Source: Celoporthe dispersa
Taxonomy: Eukaryota; Ascomycota; Sordariomycetes; Diaporthales; Cryphonectriaceae
Length of the DNA stretch: 64,000 bases
NCBI GenBank assembly: GCA_016584495.1
Contig: WAID01000015.1
Span: 2,170,501 to 2,234,500 of the forward strand
Reading direction: 5' to 3'
Part shown: in pieces, positions 11,607 through 23,817 of the stretch
Position numbering within the stretch: position 1 is the stretch's first letter
How the letters are laid out: each line of letters starts with the position of its first letter
Notes under the pieces: model-generated
What the model was told of the DNA's origin: nothing
Database searches by the model: none
Seen by the model: the letters and a program-made list of their open reading frames with translations, nothing else
Position numbers and translations under genes: made by a program

Positions 11607-12147
11607 GAGCCAAGAAAGACACAAGAGGTGGGGTAACTCTGATGCATTGCACGGCGTTCTTTGGAGTTGCGGATGGACGGACATGAATCCTCAGAAAGTG
11701 CTTCACGGGTCAAAGGGTTAGAGGATCATCTACGAGCACATAATCATGCTACGAGGGCGATAGCGAAGCTGTATTACAGAGACCAGGATGCGAGCGATCC
11801 CGCAGCTTTGGAATCGTTTGCAATGAACGACACCGTTCAAGACTGGGGGTATCACATGAGGTGGCTCGCTCCGATCTTTATCAAGACCGCCCTCAGGCAA
11901 GTTGCCCTTTCAGAGACGACTTGAGTTCAGTAATTGCATTACAGACAATGAGAATCCGCACAGAATACTGTACTTGTTGTATTCCTAAAATCAAATCAGA
12001 TACCCAGGCCACATTGCCCTCTCTCCGTCCTCCTGTCTAAAGAGTAGTCTATCGGTCTTTTCTATTCGAATATTTCACCACACAATCCTTGTCTATACCC
12101 CGGAGGAACGCCTATAATCCAGGATCCCCTTCACTTTCGTCAATGGC
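11607..12147. other. Convergent 3' intergenic region with one doubtful small ORF
   Basis: This lies between the stops of LOC1 (+) and the hydrolase (-). An open frame at about 11661-11924 (+) could encode some 85 residues, but it matches no family I know and sits where a 3' UTR is expected. I do not call it a gene. Confidence 0.5.
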
Positions 12148-13713
12148 CTATTCCGCGATGTCGACTTGCATCTTACGCCGTACGGGATCGAACTTCGAGT
12201 TGTACTGGGGCTTCAGGACAGTCTTGCCATTCACTTGGTGATTGATGGACTTGAGATCGACAGTAGCTGCCATGCTGTTGAGGAAGTTCACCACCTATAC
12301 CCAAATTTTAGCACTGCATGCAACACTTAGAATGAGATGAGATGATATACCGGTTTGGCGTGCCATCGTCCGCCACCAGCTTCAAAGTAGGCTAGATGCC
12401 CTCCTAGTGAAGTTGTCAAACAAACCGTGTAGGGGTTGACTTTGAACTCCTCATACGGAATTGCGGCCTCGACAGCAATCTGTTGTCTGTCAGTGCCATG
12501 CAGCGGAGGATGTGTGTGTTGGAATAAGAGAGCATACTGGGTCATCTGCGGCCTGGATAGCAAGATACGGAATCCGTATGGCGAGAACAGAGTCGCTCGA
12601 GGACGCATCGCGGTAATATGCGCTCTCGGTAGGGTAACCCCAGCAGACGGTCCTTGATTCCGATTAGCGCGCGTGGTTTTTCCAAGGCAGGACACGCGAT
12701 ACTTACTGAACTTGCCTGTCGAATTCGAACAGGTACGTCACCTTCTGGATGGCTTCGAAGTCCAGCTTTGTGAACTTGGAGATCGAGTCCTTGTGGCGGA
12801 GCACGAGCTGGTTTTCAGGTCAGCAGGAGATGGCAGCATAGGTAAGAAGAGAAAAGCCAGATATAAACCTCACCTGTCGGCACGATCCTCCCATGACCCT
12901 CTGATACACCTCCTTGCCAAGTAGAGAGCTCTGCAGCTGGACGTTGGCCACCTCCAGGTTGAAGGGATTGCCGACAACGACTGCCGCGCTCAGTAGGCAG
13001 TCGGAGCCCTCCTCGCCTACGAACTAGGTGTATGTCAATGCCAGTCCCAGATGCTCATAGTCCGACGATCCACTCACGTTCGTCAGGATGTTGGCACCCA
13101 GCGAGAAGCCCAAGCCGAAGAGCGGTCGATTCGGGAACGTCTCCCTCGCCCATCTCACGACCTGCCTCACGTCCCATGTGGCCCGGGCATTAAACAAGAC
13201 TCCGCTCGTGACCTCGGAGTTGGCACACCCCCTGGCTGTCACCACACAGCAGTCCCAGCCGCCGTTGTTCAGCACCAGGGGTGCGATGCAGTGACGCAGG
13301 TAGATTTCGTATGATCCACCGGAGAGCCCGTGCAGGACAATCAGCATAGGACGGCTGTCGTCGGAGCCCATGGCCTCGAATTGCCCTTGGTTGAAGTATG
13401 CCGTCCTCGGCGGTAGCTTGTCGTCATGGTCTCCATGGGCCGGCACTGTGAAATCCACGGCAAAAGTCCCGGTGTAGTTGGCATGGGTTGAGTCGAAGAT
13501 CTGCCTCCTGTAGTAGATTTGTGGTGCAGCCTTGCCGACGGCCGTCCACATCGTCTGCAGATGCCCGTTGAAGAGTAACGGGTTGAGCTGACATGGCGGT
13601 GTCGACTTCTCGCAGATCTTCAGGAGATCGGTCTGGCTGCCGTCCTTCGACTGGAGGGACAGCGGCGAGACATGGTTAGTGAATTTTATCTTGGCGTGAC
13701 CGAACCAGTCCAT
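12148..13713 (-). CDS. Alpha/beta hydrolase of the EHT1/EEB1 (YheT-like) family
   Basis: Six exons join perfectly in frame to 425 residues: 13713-13078, 13023-12874, 12807-12707, 12652-12538, 12479-12351 and 12294-12148. The N-terminal motif LNPLLFNGHLQTMW is typical of this family. The oxyanion region is LHGLSGGSYE. The nucleophile is Ser204 in GLGFSLGANI, the acid is an aspartate in IQAADDP (about D332), and the histidine is H362 in SLGGHLAYFE. Yeast members make or hydrolyse medium-chain fatty acid ethyl esters; bacterial relatives are YheT esterases. The substrate here cannot be read from sequence. No signal peptide is seen. The gene diverges from MAU2, with starts 913 bp apart. Confidence 0.9.
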
Positions 13714-14626
13714 TGAAAAGGTCCAAAGAAGAAGAGAAAAAGAAAAAGAGAATGGAAAGAAGAGAAGGAAGAAAGAAAAAAAAACACTGAAGAGCGAGGA
13801 GGGCGAGGAAAGTGATTAAATAGGTCTATGATTTGAATTTTGCACGTCAAGGCTTAAGCGGTCGGACGCTGAGGCCTCGACAAGAGAGCTACCGAGGCAC
13901 CGGCATTGGTCCGCTCCGACCTTCAGGGTTAGGGGCTTTAGCTTGGAGGACTCGATCGCGAAAAGTTGAGAGGGCAGTTACACGATCTTTTCTGTGGTAT
14001 ATAATAGCGTGGACAGGTGTCCAATCTCTCCAGCCTGTTCTGCGAGGGTAGTGCCTGTGTGTGTGGATTATGCTGGATATCTAAATGTGTACAGTATACT
14101 CCGTATAAATACCCAAGTACTCTGAAAAGGCGAAAGAAGGGAAGCTCCTTTTGGTACCAGCATCCATTCTCTCACTGCGGTGAAATGAGGTTGCAAGAGG
14201 AGGAAAATGGGCTGCAAGGCGCAAATGGGAAGGGATGTAACTTGAACTGAAGCACTGATGAGAAGCTACACATTTTTGGCTCAGAGTTTTGTTTAAAAAT
14301 GCTGGTGACATATCGGATACTTGTGATATTTCTCCATCTGAAAGTCCCTGCATGTCGAGTTCAGCCTCCTCAACCTTATTCAACCCCTGCTGTGCACGGA
14401 CCAACATCACTTGACCCCCCAACATCCCTCCAGCATTTTGCAGAGCAATGACGACAACAAGCCTTCTTACCCACCAGGTCACATACAATAAAGACAAGAT
14501 CGTAACATTGGTCACAACCCTATACCACCATATGTTGCCAATCGCCAGGTTTGATTGATCACTGGGGACCATTGTGAAGGTCTGGGGGTGGATATCAGGT
14601 GGTTCTCAGCGCCAAATGTCGACAAC
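13714..14626. promoter_or_regulatory. Bidirectional promoter between the hydrolase and MAU2 genes
   Basis: This 913-bp divergent intergenic region has A/G-rich sequence next to the hydrolase start and a TATA-like tatataatag at about 13,998-14,007. No gene is seen. The frame upstream of 14627 is open on the MAU2 side, but the first ATG in that frame is at 14627. Confidence 0.55.
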
Positions 14627-14884
14627 ATGAACAACAACAATTGGGGCTCGCAGCCTCCGAGGCAGGCCTACAATGGCCTCCCTCAGATGTCGCAGCAGCC
14701 TGGATATCAGCAGCAGTATGGCCAGGGCAACTCGATGGTCTTCATGGGCAACCAGCAGTACCAGCCCAATGGCCAGTACATACCTCAACCCAACCACCAA
14801 GTGCAGCAGATGCCTCACTATGCACAACCACAGCAGCCGACACATAGCTATCACGTACAACAACAGCAGCACCACCATCACCAC

Positions 14885-14920
<36 letters not shown>

Positions 14921-17900
14921 ATGTATAGCAACAGTCCATTTGCACACCAGGTACATGCGCCTCCTGCTCAGTACATGGCTGCTCAAAACTACCCTCAGCC
15001 CAGCCAGCCATACTCTCAACAGATTACGATGCCCTCACCACAGCAGATGCAACAGTCAATACCATCTCCGAGACCAGATATGATGGCGCAAGTGCAACAA
15101 GCACAACCACATCTACAACGTCAACAGCCGCAGGCTGTAGCCCAGCCTCTACAGCCACGGTTTCCTCCGCAGCAGCAGCAAGCGAGACCAACGATTCCAT
15201 CGCCTCAGCAGCAGCAGCAGCATCACGCTTCCCATTTGATCAAGTCCCAACAGTTCCAACAAAGCCAGCCTCATGTGATGTCGCCCCAAGCGCAAAATCG
15301 GCCTCTGCAGGCGATGAGCCCGAATCCGCTTCACCAAAGCCAGTCTCAGGCCTCGTCCCCTCAACTACAGTACCGGACCTCCCCTTCTGTTAACCCCAAC
15401 CAACTTCAGCGCCAGGCATATATACCGTCGCCGCAGCTACAACATAATACGCATCCCCCGATCGAGCCGACACAGTTCCGAGAACCCAGCCAGACCCATA
15501 TACCCTCGCCGCAGCCACAACATACTGTACATCCCTCGTCGATTGATCCGAACCAGCTTCGGAACAGCCAGACTCATGTGCCTTCGCCCGAACTCCAACA
15601 TAACGCACACCCCTCGATCGACCCGAACCAGCTTCGAAGAAGTCAAACTCATGTGCCGTCGCCCGAGCTCCAACATAATGCACACCCCTCGATCGACCCG
15701 AGCCAGCTTCGAAGAAGTCAGACCCATATGCCGTCTCCTGAATTGCAACATAATGCGCATTCCTCGATCGACCCGAGCCAGCTTCGAAGGAGCCAGACTC
15801 ATGTATCATCGCCCGAAGTACAACATAATGCATATCCCTCGATTGACCCGAACCAGCTTCGCAAGAGCCAAAGTCATGTACCATCGCCTGAAGTACAGCT
15901 TAACGCGTATACCTCGGTCGATCCAAACCAGCTTCAAAAGGTCCAGACCCAGGCGCCTCCACCTCAATCACAACGGCATACTTCGACCTCCATAAAGCCT
16001 ACCCAGCTTCATAACGACTTTGCCAAGCAGTCGCCTCGACCGCAACACCGCGAACACACCTCCATCGACCCCACGCAGCTTTACAACAACCAACCCCACA
16101 TGATATCAACTGAGCCACATCAGCCTGTCCCCGACGCGATCGATCCTAGTTCTCTCCAGCAATCGCAACCTCCGCCGCAAGCGCCGCCTCCGCCTGAATC
16201 TCAACGACCAGCTTTCGACGCGATTGACCCCACCAAGCTGCAACAGACGCAGACTCTGGAGGCACCGACACAAGTACAGAGATCGGCATCAGATGTGATC
16301 GACCCAAGTCAGCTCATGTTGAAGATGGGGGCGCCAGCAAGAAAGTCGATACCTACAGCACCGAGTGCCACAAAGTCGCCGAGTGTGTCACACGCACATA
16401 GTCCAAGCCAGCACTTTGACACGCCCGCAGTCTTGACATGCGTCGCCGACGACTGTTTCCGGGCCGCCCACTCGGCTGTACAGGACATTGCGACGTCGCT
16501 AGACCAGGCGACCATGAACGAGTACTACAAGCTCATTGCGACTGGTCTTGGCTGCCTTGAGGCGGCCCTGGCGCTGAACAAGCTCCCCCCGCGTGCTGAG
16601 GCGAATATCCGGCTAAAGTATGCGACCATACTGAGCGAGGAGACAGACAATCTCACGGAGGCAGAGGTGGCGTTGACCAAGGGAATTGCTGTTTGTGAGA
16701 AGACCCGCCTTACAGATTTGAAATACTGCATGCAGTTCCAGCTCCTCAAGGTCCTCCACAGGAGAAATCGCAAGGCGGCACTGGTCGCGTTAGACAAAAA
16801 CATATCAGAGGCTTCGACATACAAGGCGGTGGATTGGGTCTACGCGTTCCGCTTCCTCAGGGCGTCATTTCACCTTCAGTCTGGCAACCCAGCAGACACT
16901 CATGCCATGGAGAATCTGCGCAACATCACGTCTCTTGCGACGCATCGTGGCGATCATGCCATCGCAGTTCTGACCTCCCTTCTCGAAGGCATCGATCATC
17001 TCAAGTCCCGCAAGGACGAGTCCGTAGTACGCGTCCAGACATGTATTGCACAGGCGGCAAGGTTCCAGCTGGACCCGTCTGTTCACATACCGCAGCTCGA
17101 GGTCTTGACCCTCCTCTTGGACATGGCCTGCAGCCTGCAGCAAAAGGCGCCGCAGGTGGCCATGCAGAAGCTCAAAGCCCTGCAGTTCCGCATGGACGAG
17201 CTCGTTCAGACCTCTGACTGGGACCAGATGCGCGACGAGCTGCTACTGCCACTCAAGAGACAGCCAAACTCGAGCTTAACAGTCACGGATGATACTAAGA
17301 CTATCATCCGGCCTGGCGACGAGTACAACTTCATTGTGATGTCTTTTGTGACCAAGGTCCATGCGTTCGTCCTTGCGTGAGTCTCGCAGCAGTCCAATGG
17401 CCACATCACCAGCTAATGTGCTTTTCAGATACGTCTTGAGCGGCCTTGCGCTTCTGTACAACGGATCCAAGAACGAAAAGCTTCTCGAGTATTGGACGGA
17501 AGCCTTGAACATGTTAGCAAGAAGTACGTTCTCACCTCAATCGGGTCGTTCGTCCGTCTCTTTGCTAATTGCTGTACAGAGGGTGGGCTTGTGAGGCCGG
17601 CCGCTCATTCGCTGCCAATGGCAATCGAGCAGGCCAAATGGCGCTCCGAGGTGGGCTGTTACATCCACGCGCTCACTGCTCTGATCTCGGCCACTCGCAC
17701 CCAGTGGACCAAGGTGCACGACTGCATTCAAAAGATTGAGGCATTGAGACCGAAGCCGAGAGCAGAACGCCTCGATCTGCTTGTTTTATATGTAAAAGGA
17801 GTTTATCATCAAGGCACGGGAGACCTTAGTAAGGCAGATGAGATCTTCAGCGATGCGCGCTTCGACGTCGCAGAACCGAGCAACGCATCACCTGGCAGCA

Positions 17901-18421
17901 CAGGAACAGCACCGTCCGAGATGGCACTCCTCGCAGCCCTCAACCGCATATGGATCATGCAGGAGCCCTCGAGGCGAAACGACCAGCAGACGATGGAGCT
18001 TCTCGAAAAGGTCCGTCCCTACTGTGCCGACCACGCAGACATCGACATCCGTACCGCGTTCAACCTCGTCGCAGCCTCAATCGAAACAGACCCGCCACAG
18101 TCCATTCAGACTGTGAAGCGCCACATTTCCACCGGGCTCAAGTTTGCGCAGGCTGCTAACAACACCCAGCTTCTGAGCGTGGCCCTGAACCTGATGCGGT
18201 CCTGCTTGTTTGAGAGCGTTGTGGGAGACCAGGCGGTCAAGTCGGCCAAGGCGGGCAAGGCGCAGGCTGGCAAGGCGGGCAATCTCCTGTGGATGAGCGT
18301 GGGTGAGGGAATGCTGGCTCAGACGGAGGAGATGCAGGGACAGGTGGAAGAGGCCGAACGGTTGAGGGCTGATGGGACGGCGCACGCTAACGAGGCTTTT
18401 GTGAAGCCGCAGGGTGTTTGA
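14627..18421 (+). CDS. MAU2: Cohesin loading factor MAU2/SCC4 with long Q/P-rich repetitive N-terminus
   Basis: Exons 14627-17376, 17429-17523 and 17580-18421 give 1,228 residues. Both introns (52 and 56 nt) have good gtgagt/gtacgt donors and cag acceptors. Residues 1-250 are rich in Gln, Asn, Pro and His, with a poly-His stretch and a poly-Gln tract. Residues of about 255-570 hold 13 degenerate copies of a unit of about 25 residues starting IDPxQL. From about residue 600 on is the conserved helical, TPR-like cohesin-loading domain, with motifs such as EYYKLIATGLGCLEAAL, LKYATILSEETDNLTEAE and FNFLYIVM-like DEYNFIVMSFV. The family forms the SCC2/NIPBL-SCC4 complex that loads cohesin onto chromatin. 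The start at 14627 is the first ATG in frame. Confidence 0.88.
14888..14919 (+). repeat. CAG trinucleotide tract encoding poly-Gln
   Basis: About eleven CAG codons in near-uninterrupted order follow a run of His codons in the N-terminus of the MAU2 gene. Pure CAG rather than mixed CAA/CAG use suggests a length-variable microsatellite. Confidence 0.9.
15385..16320 (+). repeat. 13 degenerate tandem copies of a unit of about 75 bp (IDPxQL repeats)
   Basis: Within MAU2 exon 1 the motif [IV][DENK]P[NTS][QSK][LF] recurs about every 25 residues. The central copies are closest to each other (IDPNQLRRSQTHVPSPELQH-type) and the outer copies more diverged, as expected for repeats growing by unequal exchange from the middle. 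Confidence 0.88.
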
Positions 18422-19078
18422 GGGTTCGATTCCTCTTCTTACCGAGCAAAGAACTTTTTATATGTGGCATAGGTATCGGCGTTTTGCTCATCATGTTCGA
18501 GGTGGATGATTTTCAACATTTGCTTGGTTTGGGTTTGGGATACCCCTTCGTTGTCCGTCTCTGGCACTGGCTATGGAAATGGCGCCGGTACATGCATTTG
18601 GTAATGATCATGGCATGAAAACTTAGTAATGTGAATAAGAACTGCACGGCCTACGGAATCATTTTGTCTTATACTTCGAAATCGTCATCCCTCAACTATT
18701 CTAGACTGAGATACACAATGCCCAAACATCCCAGAGCTTACCTCTCGTTTTCGAGCTATTTTCAATGGGCCTTTTCATTTTCCCTTCTTTTTCATCACGT
18801 CTTCTTTTTTTTTCCTTCTCTTCTTCTTTCATTTCACCGGATTGAAGGGTTGAGTGTACTGAACCTGTCTGCCATGGCTTTTGGCAGGGGAGCCGGGCCA
18901 TTGACGTAGTTACTGTAAGATGGAATCCCTGCAGTGGCGCGACCCAAAAATTATTCTTTATCTTATCGTAAAGCGCGTACTGTACATCGGGAAAATTTCC
19001 ACATACATTTTCTATGGTGTATAGCGTACCACACTCAAGACTGTTCCTATGGTCTTGCTCGCCAATCGAGTGTGAACG
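18422..19078. promoter_or_regulatory. MAU2 3' flank and PET127 promoter
   Basis: This is an intergenic region between tandem genes, with T-rich tracts at about 18,775-18,830. A tRNA B-box-like string at 18423-18433 lacks an A box and cloverleaf. I see no gene here. Confidence 0.5.
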
Positions 19079-22000
19079 ATGCTCGCCCTAAGGCTTCAGG
19101 GCTCTCGTAGCATCTGCACGAGCTGCCTCTGCCTGTCGAGGTATGCTCATGTCACCCAGAGCAGTCGCACTGGCCGCAGCAGGGCAGCTGCCCTGGCCCG
19201 GAGCCATGCGACTAAGTCGACAAACGAAGCCGGTGGAGCCTCTGGTGACAATGTGAAGGCCGGCGAGGGCACAGCCGAACCGAAGGGGTCGAAGAAGAAG
19301 AAGAAGAGCGCGGGGAAAAAGGGCACGAGCGACAACAAGGACGACGCGAAAGTCTCTACCAGCCCGGATTCGAAATCTGCGAGCCCTAAGAAGACCAAAA
19401 CCTCATCCGCGAGCGAGCAAAGTGCCGGAGGCCCAAATAAGAAGAACAAGAAGCCAACAGGGTCAGGCAAGGACACGCCGGAGCATGACGATACGATCGA
19501 TGTGATGAAGGAGGCACTGGCCGTGTTAAAGGACTTCCAGGAGAACCCGCTGAAATACTCCTTACAAGAGAAGGAAGGCCAGGCAAAAGGCAGCAGTGGG
19601 AAGCAGTCCCTCAGGTCGCAATTTGCGCCGATGAAGAGTGGCGAAATGTCACTCGACTCGAGACAGAGGAAGATCCTGACCGGCACTCTGGATGTTCTGA
19701 AGAGCGCTCTTACCATCCAGGCCGAGCGGAGGGCTCAGGCAAACAACCCAAAAAAGCAGCCAGCTGGAGACGCGGCGCCGGCCAAGTCCTCAGCCCAGAA
19801 GAAGGCCTCAGCCAAGGAGGCGAAGGAGGAGCAGTCAAGGAAGAAGCGACGAGCACAAGCAGAGGCAGAACCTGCAATGCCCGCGTCGAAGAAGAGAAGG
19901 AAGGCGGCCTCTCCAGAGAGCCCAGATGTCAATGATGCAGTGTCGCAGGGCATTGCTGCCTTGGTTGCTAGCGCGAAGGGCCGCAGCGGCGTCGCAGTTC
20001 GCAGGGTCAGCGGGAAGGAGGAAAAAGCATCCACCAAGTCCAGTAAAAAGGCGAGCAGCTTGACGCCCAGGACGATCGAAACACTCCAACCACAACCAGC
20101 CACAGCCTTGTTACCCATCAAGGCAGACACCGCGCGGGTACCGCTCATTCAGTACGGTCTAGACCGGGTTTTGTTTAACGAGGGCGTTTACGCTCTTCAG
20201 GACCCGAGGACGAGGGTCTGGAACTTCGATCCGTACCTGGCAAAGATCATGCCCGTCAATCAGTTTGATTTCGATGCACTAAAGGAATACATCACCTCGT
20301 CGAAGGACACCCTTCTCATGGAGATTACGAAGAGAAACAACAAGAAATACACCGGATCGACCTCTAGCATGACCTCAACTATGGCACACTTCCACTACCT
20401 TCTCTCACGATGGCGGCGTATCGATACGTCTCGCTTGTCTAAAGAATACGATGTCGAGCTTGACAACTTTGCCGCGATCCAGAGAGCTCCGGCAGCGACG
20501 TTTCTGAATTACAAAGACGGCGCTTACGCTATCGACGCAGACAAGCAATGGGACTCTGATACAATCCTCAGCATGCTAGGGAAGTCCATGGAAAAGCTCC
20601 TGACGGTTCCCAAGGACGAGTTTGAAAAGTACCGGCGGACCAACTCTCACCAGCTCACAGAGGAAGAACGAGACCAGGACGAATCGTACCACTATACCAC
20701 GTATGGTGACTTCATGATGCGATCTCAACTCGACGCGTACGACCCTCGTCTCCCCGGCACCGGCGTCTTTGACCTGAAGACCAGGGCTGTCGTCAGTATC
20801 CGCATGGACGCGCGCAACTACACCAAGGGTGTTGGCTACGAGATCCGGCAACGCTTTGGACAGTGGCAGTCCTTTGAACGGGAGTATCACGACATGATGC
20901 GGTCCGCATTCCTCAAGTACTCGTTACAAGTTCGCATGGGTCGCATGGACGGTATCTTTGTAGCGTATCACAACACCGAGCGCATATTCGGCTTCCAATA
21001 CATCCCACTCGAGGAGATGGACCAGTCCATGCATGGGACGATGAACAAGGAACTGGGAGACAGAGAATTCACGGCAAGTCTTCAGCTGTGGAACAGGCTC
21101 CTCAATGAAGCAACGGCCAGATTTCCGGAGCAGTCTCTTCGGATTTTCGTCGAGACCAGACCCTCTGAGGGAGCGCCATTCATGTACTTCTTTGCTGAGC
21201 CTGTAACTGGAGACATGATCAAGGAGATACAAGAGAGGAAGAAGGAAGACGTGGATCATTTCCGCGAGCAAGTCCTTGGCATGCCGCCCATCAAGGAGGA
21301 TGCAGAAGAAGCTGCTGTGGGGGCAGAGGCCGCTGTGGAGCAAGAAGATACCGTCGAAGACGAAGCTGAAGTTCAAGAGCAGGACGCTGAAGAAGATAAT
21401 GAGCTTGAGGGTGTCGAAGAAGAAGACAGCGAGGAAGTGTGGGAAGATATGATGGATGCCGTTGAGAGAACCATGGACAATGATGCTCAGGGCATCACGG
21501 CCATCCGTGAGGCTATCGAGGAAGCGCTGAACCAGAGCGGATTATTGCGGGCCAGATCCTCTGAGGAGGCACAGCATACCGTCGAGTCCCTTCTCAATTT
21601 GATTGTGGACGTGGACGCAGAGAATACCAAGGACGATGACGCAGGCGAGATTGAAGGGGATGATGAAGCTCTCTCAGAATCGGCTGAGACGGAGAAGAAG
21701 GTATCCGAGGCCTCTGAAGAGCCTGTCGACAGCGAGCCTGTACAGCAGACTACCGCTTCCGAGTCACCGGTTGTCGAGCCCACCGCGCCCAAGAAGTCGG
21801 CTTTCAGCTTCCTATCTAGCCTGTTTGGTTCATCAACAACGCAAAATGTCCAACCACCTGCACATGCGAGCGCTCCAGCAGAACCGTCAGAGAGAGCCTC
21901 ATCTGATTCAGTGGAGGCTGCGGATCCGGAGCAAGAGCAGCCGGCTAAGACCTCGAGCGAGGACGATGCGAAGTCAACAGCGGATGTGGACGTTTCGGAA

Positions 22001-22955
22001 GACCCATCAACTGCGGACGAGGACACTATTGGAGCGGAGGACGCAGAAAAGGACGCCGATGGCGGACCATCTGCCGAACTTGTCGACCTGATTGTCAAGA
22101 TGACCTCGCGTGTCGGGTCCAAACCTTCTACTGCAAGAGACATCCAAGAGCGATCTGAAGATTCAGCTAAACTTGACCTCTTCAGGAGCATTCTCTCCGA
22201 CATGATGCCCAAGGCTGAAGAGAACCAAGAGATTCAGGACGAAGATACACCGGCCCCAAAACCAAGCGACTCAGCAGAGGCCCTGACGAAAGACAAAGCC
22301 GCCGATGCAGTGGAGAAACCGCTCTTCGGCATGGTCTTGACAATCCGAAATAAGGTGAACGGCAAGCATGTAGATCGACCAGAAAAGCTCGAGGTCGACG
22401 ACTTGTGGGATGTCGAATACACCATGGAGGAGATCACCAATGCGGATCGAAAAGAGACGTTGTACAACGCGATCAAGAATCGACGCAAGGCAGCGCACTA
22501 CAAGGACCCGAAGGGCGACAGTTTCGCTGCATTTGGTGGGGCTCTGCGCAAGTACACGCAAAAGGGCAGGGAGTTCAGGTCGAAGGAGACCCATCGTACG
22601 CAGGGCAAGCCCGTCTGGATCGTGGGGCAGCCAGAGCCGCTAGACACCCAAGATGTCTTTGAGGGCGCTGGTGTGGCGATTGACCATGTCATGCCGAGAT
22701 ACGAGAGGTTAGATGCGCCTTTGAGTCCCTTGGGTCGAGATATACGCGATTTCCCCCGAACAAGGCCCAAAGAGCGACCCTCTGGAGGTAGCAGAATCGA
22801 GCGAGACGGGGTCATCGTCCTCCGAGACGACCAGCAGCGAGAACAAGAAGGCAGAGGAGCACAAGAATGGTATGGAGGAGCCCAATGCTGAGGAACCAGC
22901 GTCATCCTCGTTCAGGGAGTGGAGGGAGAAACACAAACCTGCGCAAGACTCATAA
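19079..22955 (+). CDS. PET127: PET127-like mitochondrial RNA-processing protein, with a probable frameshift near the 3' end
   Basis: The N-terminus is rich in Arg, Ser, Ala and Leu and lacks acidic residues, a typical mitochondrial presequence. A Lys-rich low-complexity segment follows (about 55-300). The conserved PET127 domain spans about residues 353-725, with motifs VPLIQYGLDRVLFNEGVYAL, FDLKTRAVVSIRMDARNY and FQYIPLEEMDQSMHG. A very acidic Glu/Asp-rich insert runs from about 730 to 1080. A conserved C-terminal block follows, with VWIVGQPEPLDTQDVFEGA. Yeast PET127 acts in mitochondrial mRNA 5'-end processing and stability. As written, the frame stops at 22889-22891. The +1 frame from the C run at 22753-22757 reads smoothly to FREWREKHKP and stops at 22953-22955. 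With one C removed the protein is 1,291 residues. Confidence 0.87.
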
Positions 22956-23539
22956 TGTCGAGTGTAGTGCAGGATTAATGATGTACAATAGAAAAAACAG
23001 AAAATAAAAATATAACATCCCTGTTCAACAATGCTGATGGATCTGCGTATGGGGCGTGGAAGGTCTTGACTTGGATTGCGCATCGCCAGATCTTTGCTGC
23101 GTGAGGAGGGAAAATTATTGGCAACTAGACCTATGGAGCGGACTTCATTGCACATAGTCACGAGGGACAATCTCCAATGTTTAGGTGTCGTCTTGTATAG
23201 TAGTTGGGCATCTGCCGGGGAGTGAACTATAGGCGCATGCAACATGAACGTGCTCTCATAACGAAACAAGCTTGTATTGGTCGTTTGGTCTGGATGCATT
23301 GACAAGCGTTGGCTGAAGTGAGCGGATAGAGTCCTAGCGTCCCAGACGACGAAATTCATCAACGCGCAGAAAGGACGAGAGGAGTTGAGGAAGGGTCGAT
23401 GCTGGGGGCGTGAATCAGAAAGCTCATTGTGAAGTACAAAGATTCTATGAGATTAATACAGAAGGACATCAGCGGCAGTATGTCGAACCCGGAAGTTGGA
23501 GAAGTCGAGCGGCCCAGGAAGGGATGGTGAAGGTTAGGG

Positions 23540-23554
23540 GAGCACGTGATGCTC
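23540..23554. promoter_or_regulatory. CACGTGA box in a short inverted repeat upstream of RPL4
   Basis: The string gagcacgtgatgctc has arms gagca/tgctc around a core E-box. CACGTG(A) is the binding site of Cbf1-type bHLH factors, which control ribosomal-protein genes in some yeasts. A role here is inference from position, 290 bp before the start codon. Confidence 0.35.
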
Positions 23555-23712
23555 CACACTAGCCGCCCAAATTTGGACTAGCGTAGACACACGATTTTTT
23601 TGGTCGGTTCAATACACAATTTGCTGTACTGCTTCGCTCGCCCGTTCCCACTTCTCGAGACCAGCAACTAACTCGGCAGCATCACCCAAAAAGCCACCGA
23701 CAACCTCCCTAG

Positions 23713-23817
23713 GTCAGTCAATCTCTGTTTCCCACGACTGCTCCTCGTCTGCAAACCCCCATCATCTCTCCTCGAGACCTCCGACCGAAACTAACATCAA
23801 TCGATTGTGAGGAACAG
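23713..23817 (+). other. Probable 5'-UTR intron of RPL4
   Basis: A gtcagt donor, a strong actaac branch site and a gaacag acceptor bound a 105-nt stretch that ends 14 bases before the ATG. Leader introns are common in fungal ribosomal-protein genes. Transcript data are not available here. Confidence 0.5.

Noticed and set aside
11661..11924. Small plus-strand frame behind LOC1
   Set aside because: Lies in the convergent 3' region, has no recognisable family and no clear promoter spacing. The composition is plausible but not enough to call a gene.
18423..18433. tRNA B-box-like string ggttcgattcc
   Set aside because: No A box at the proper distance and no cloverleaf; the upstream bases are the end of the MAU2 coding sequence.
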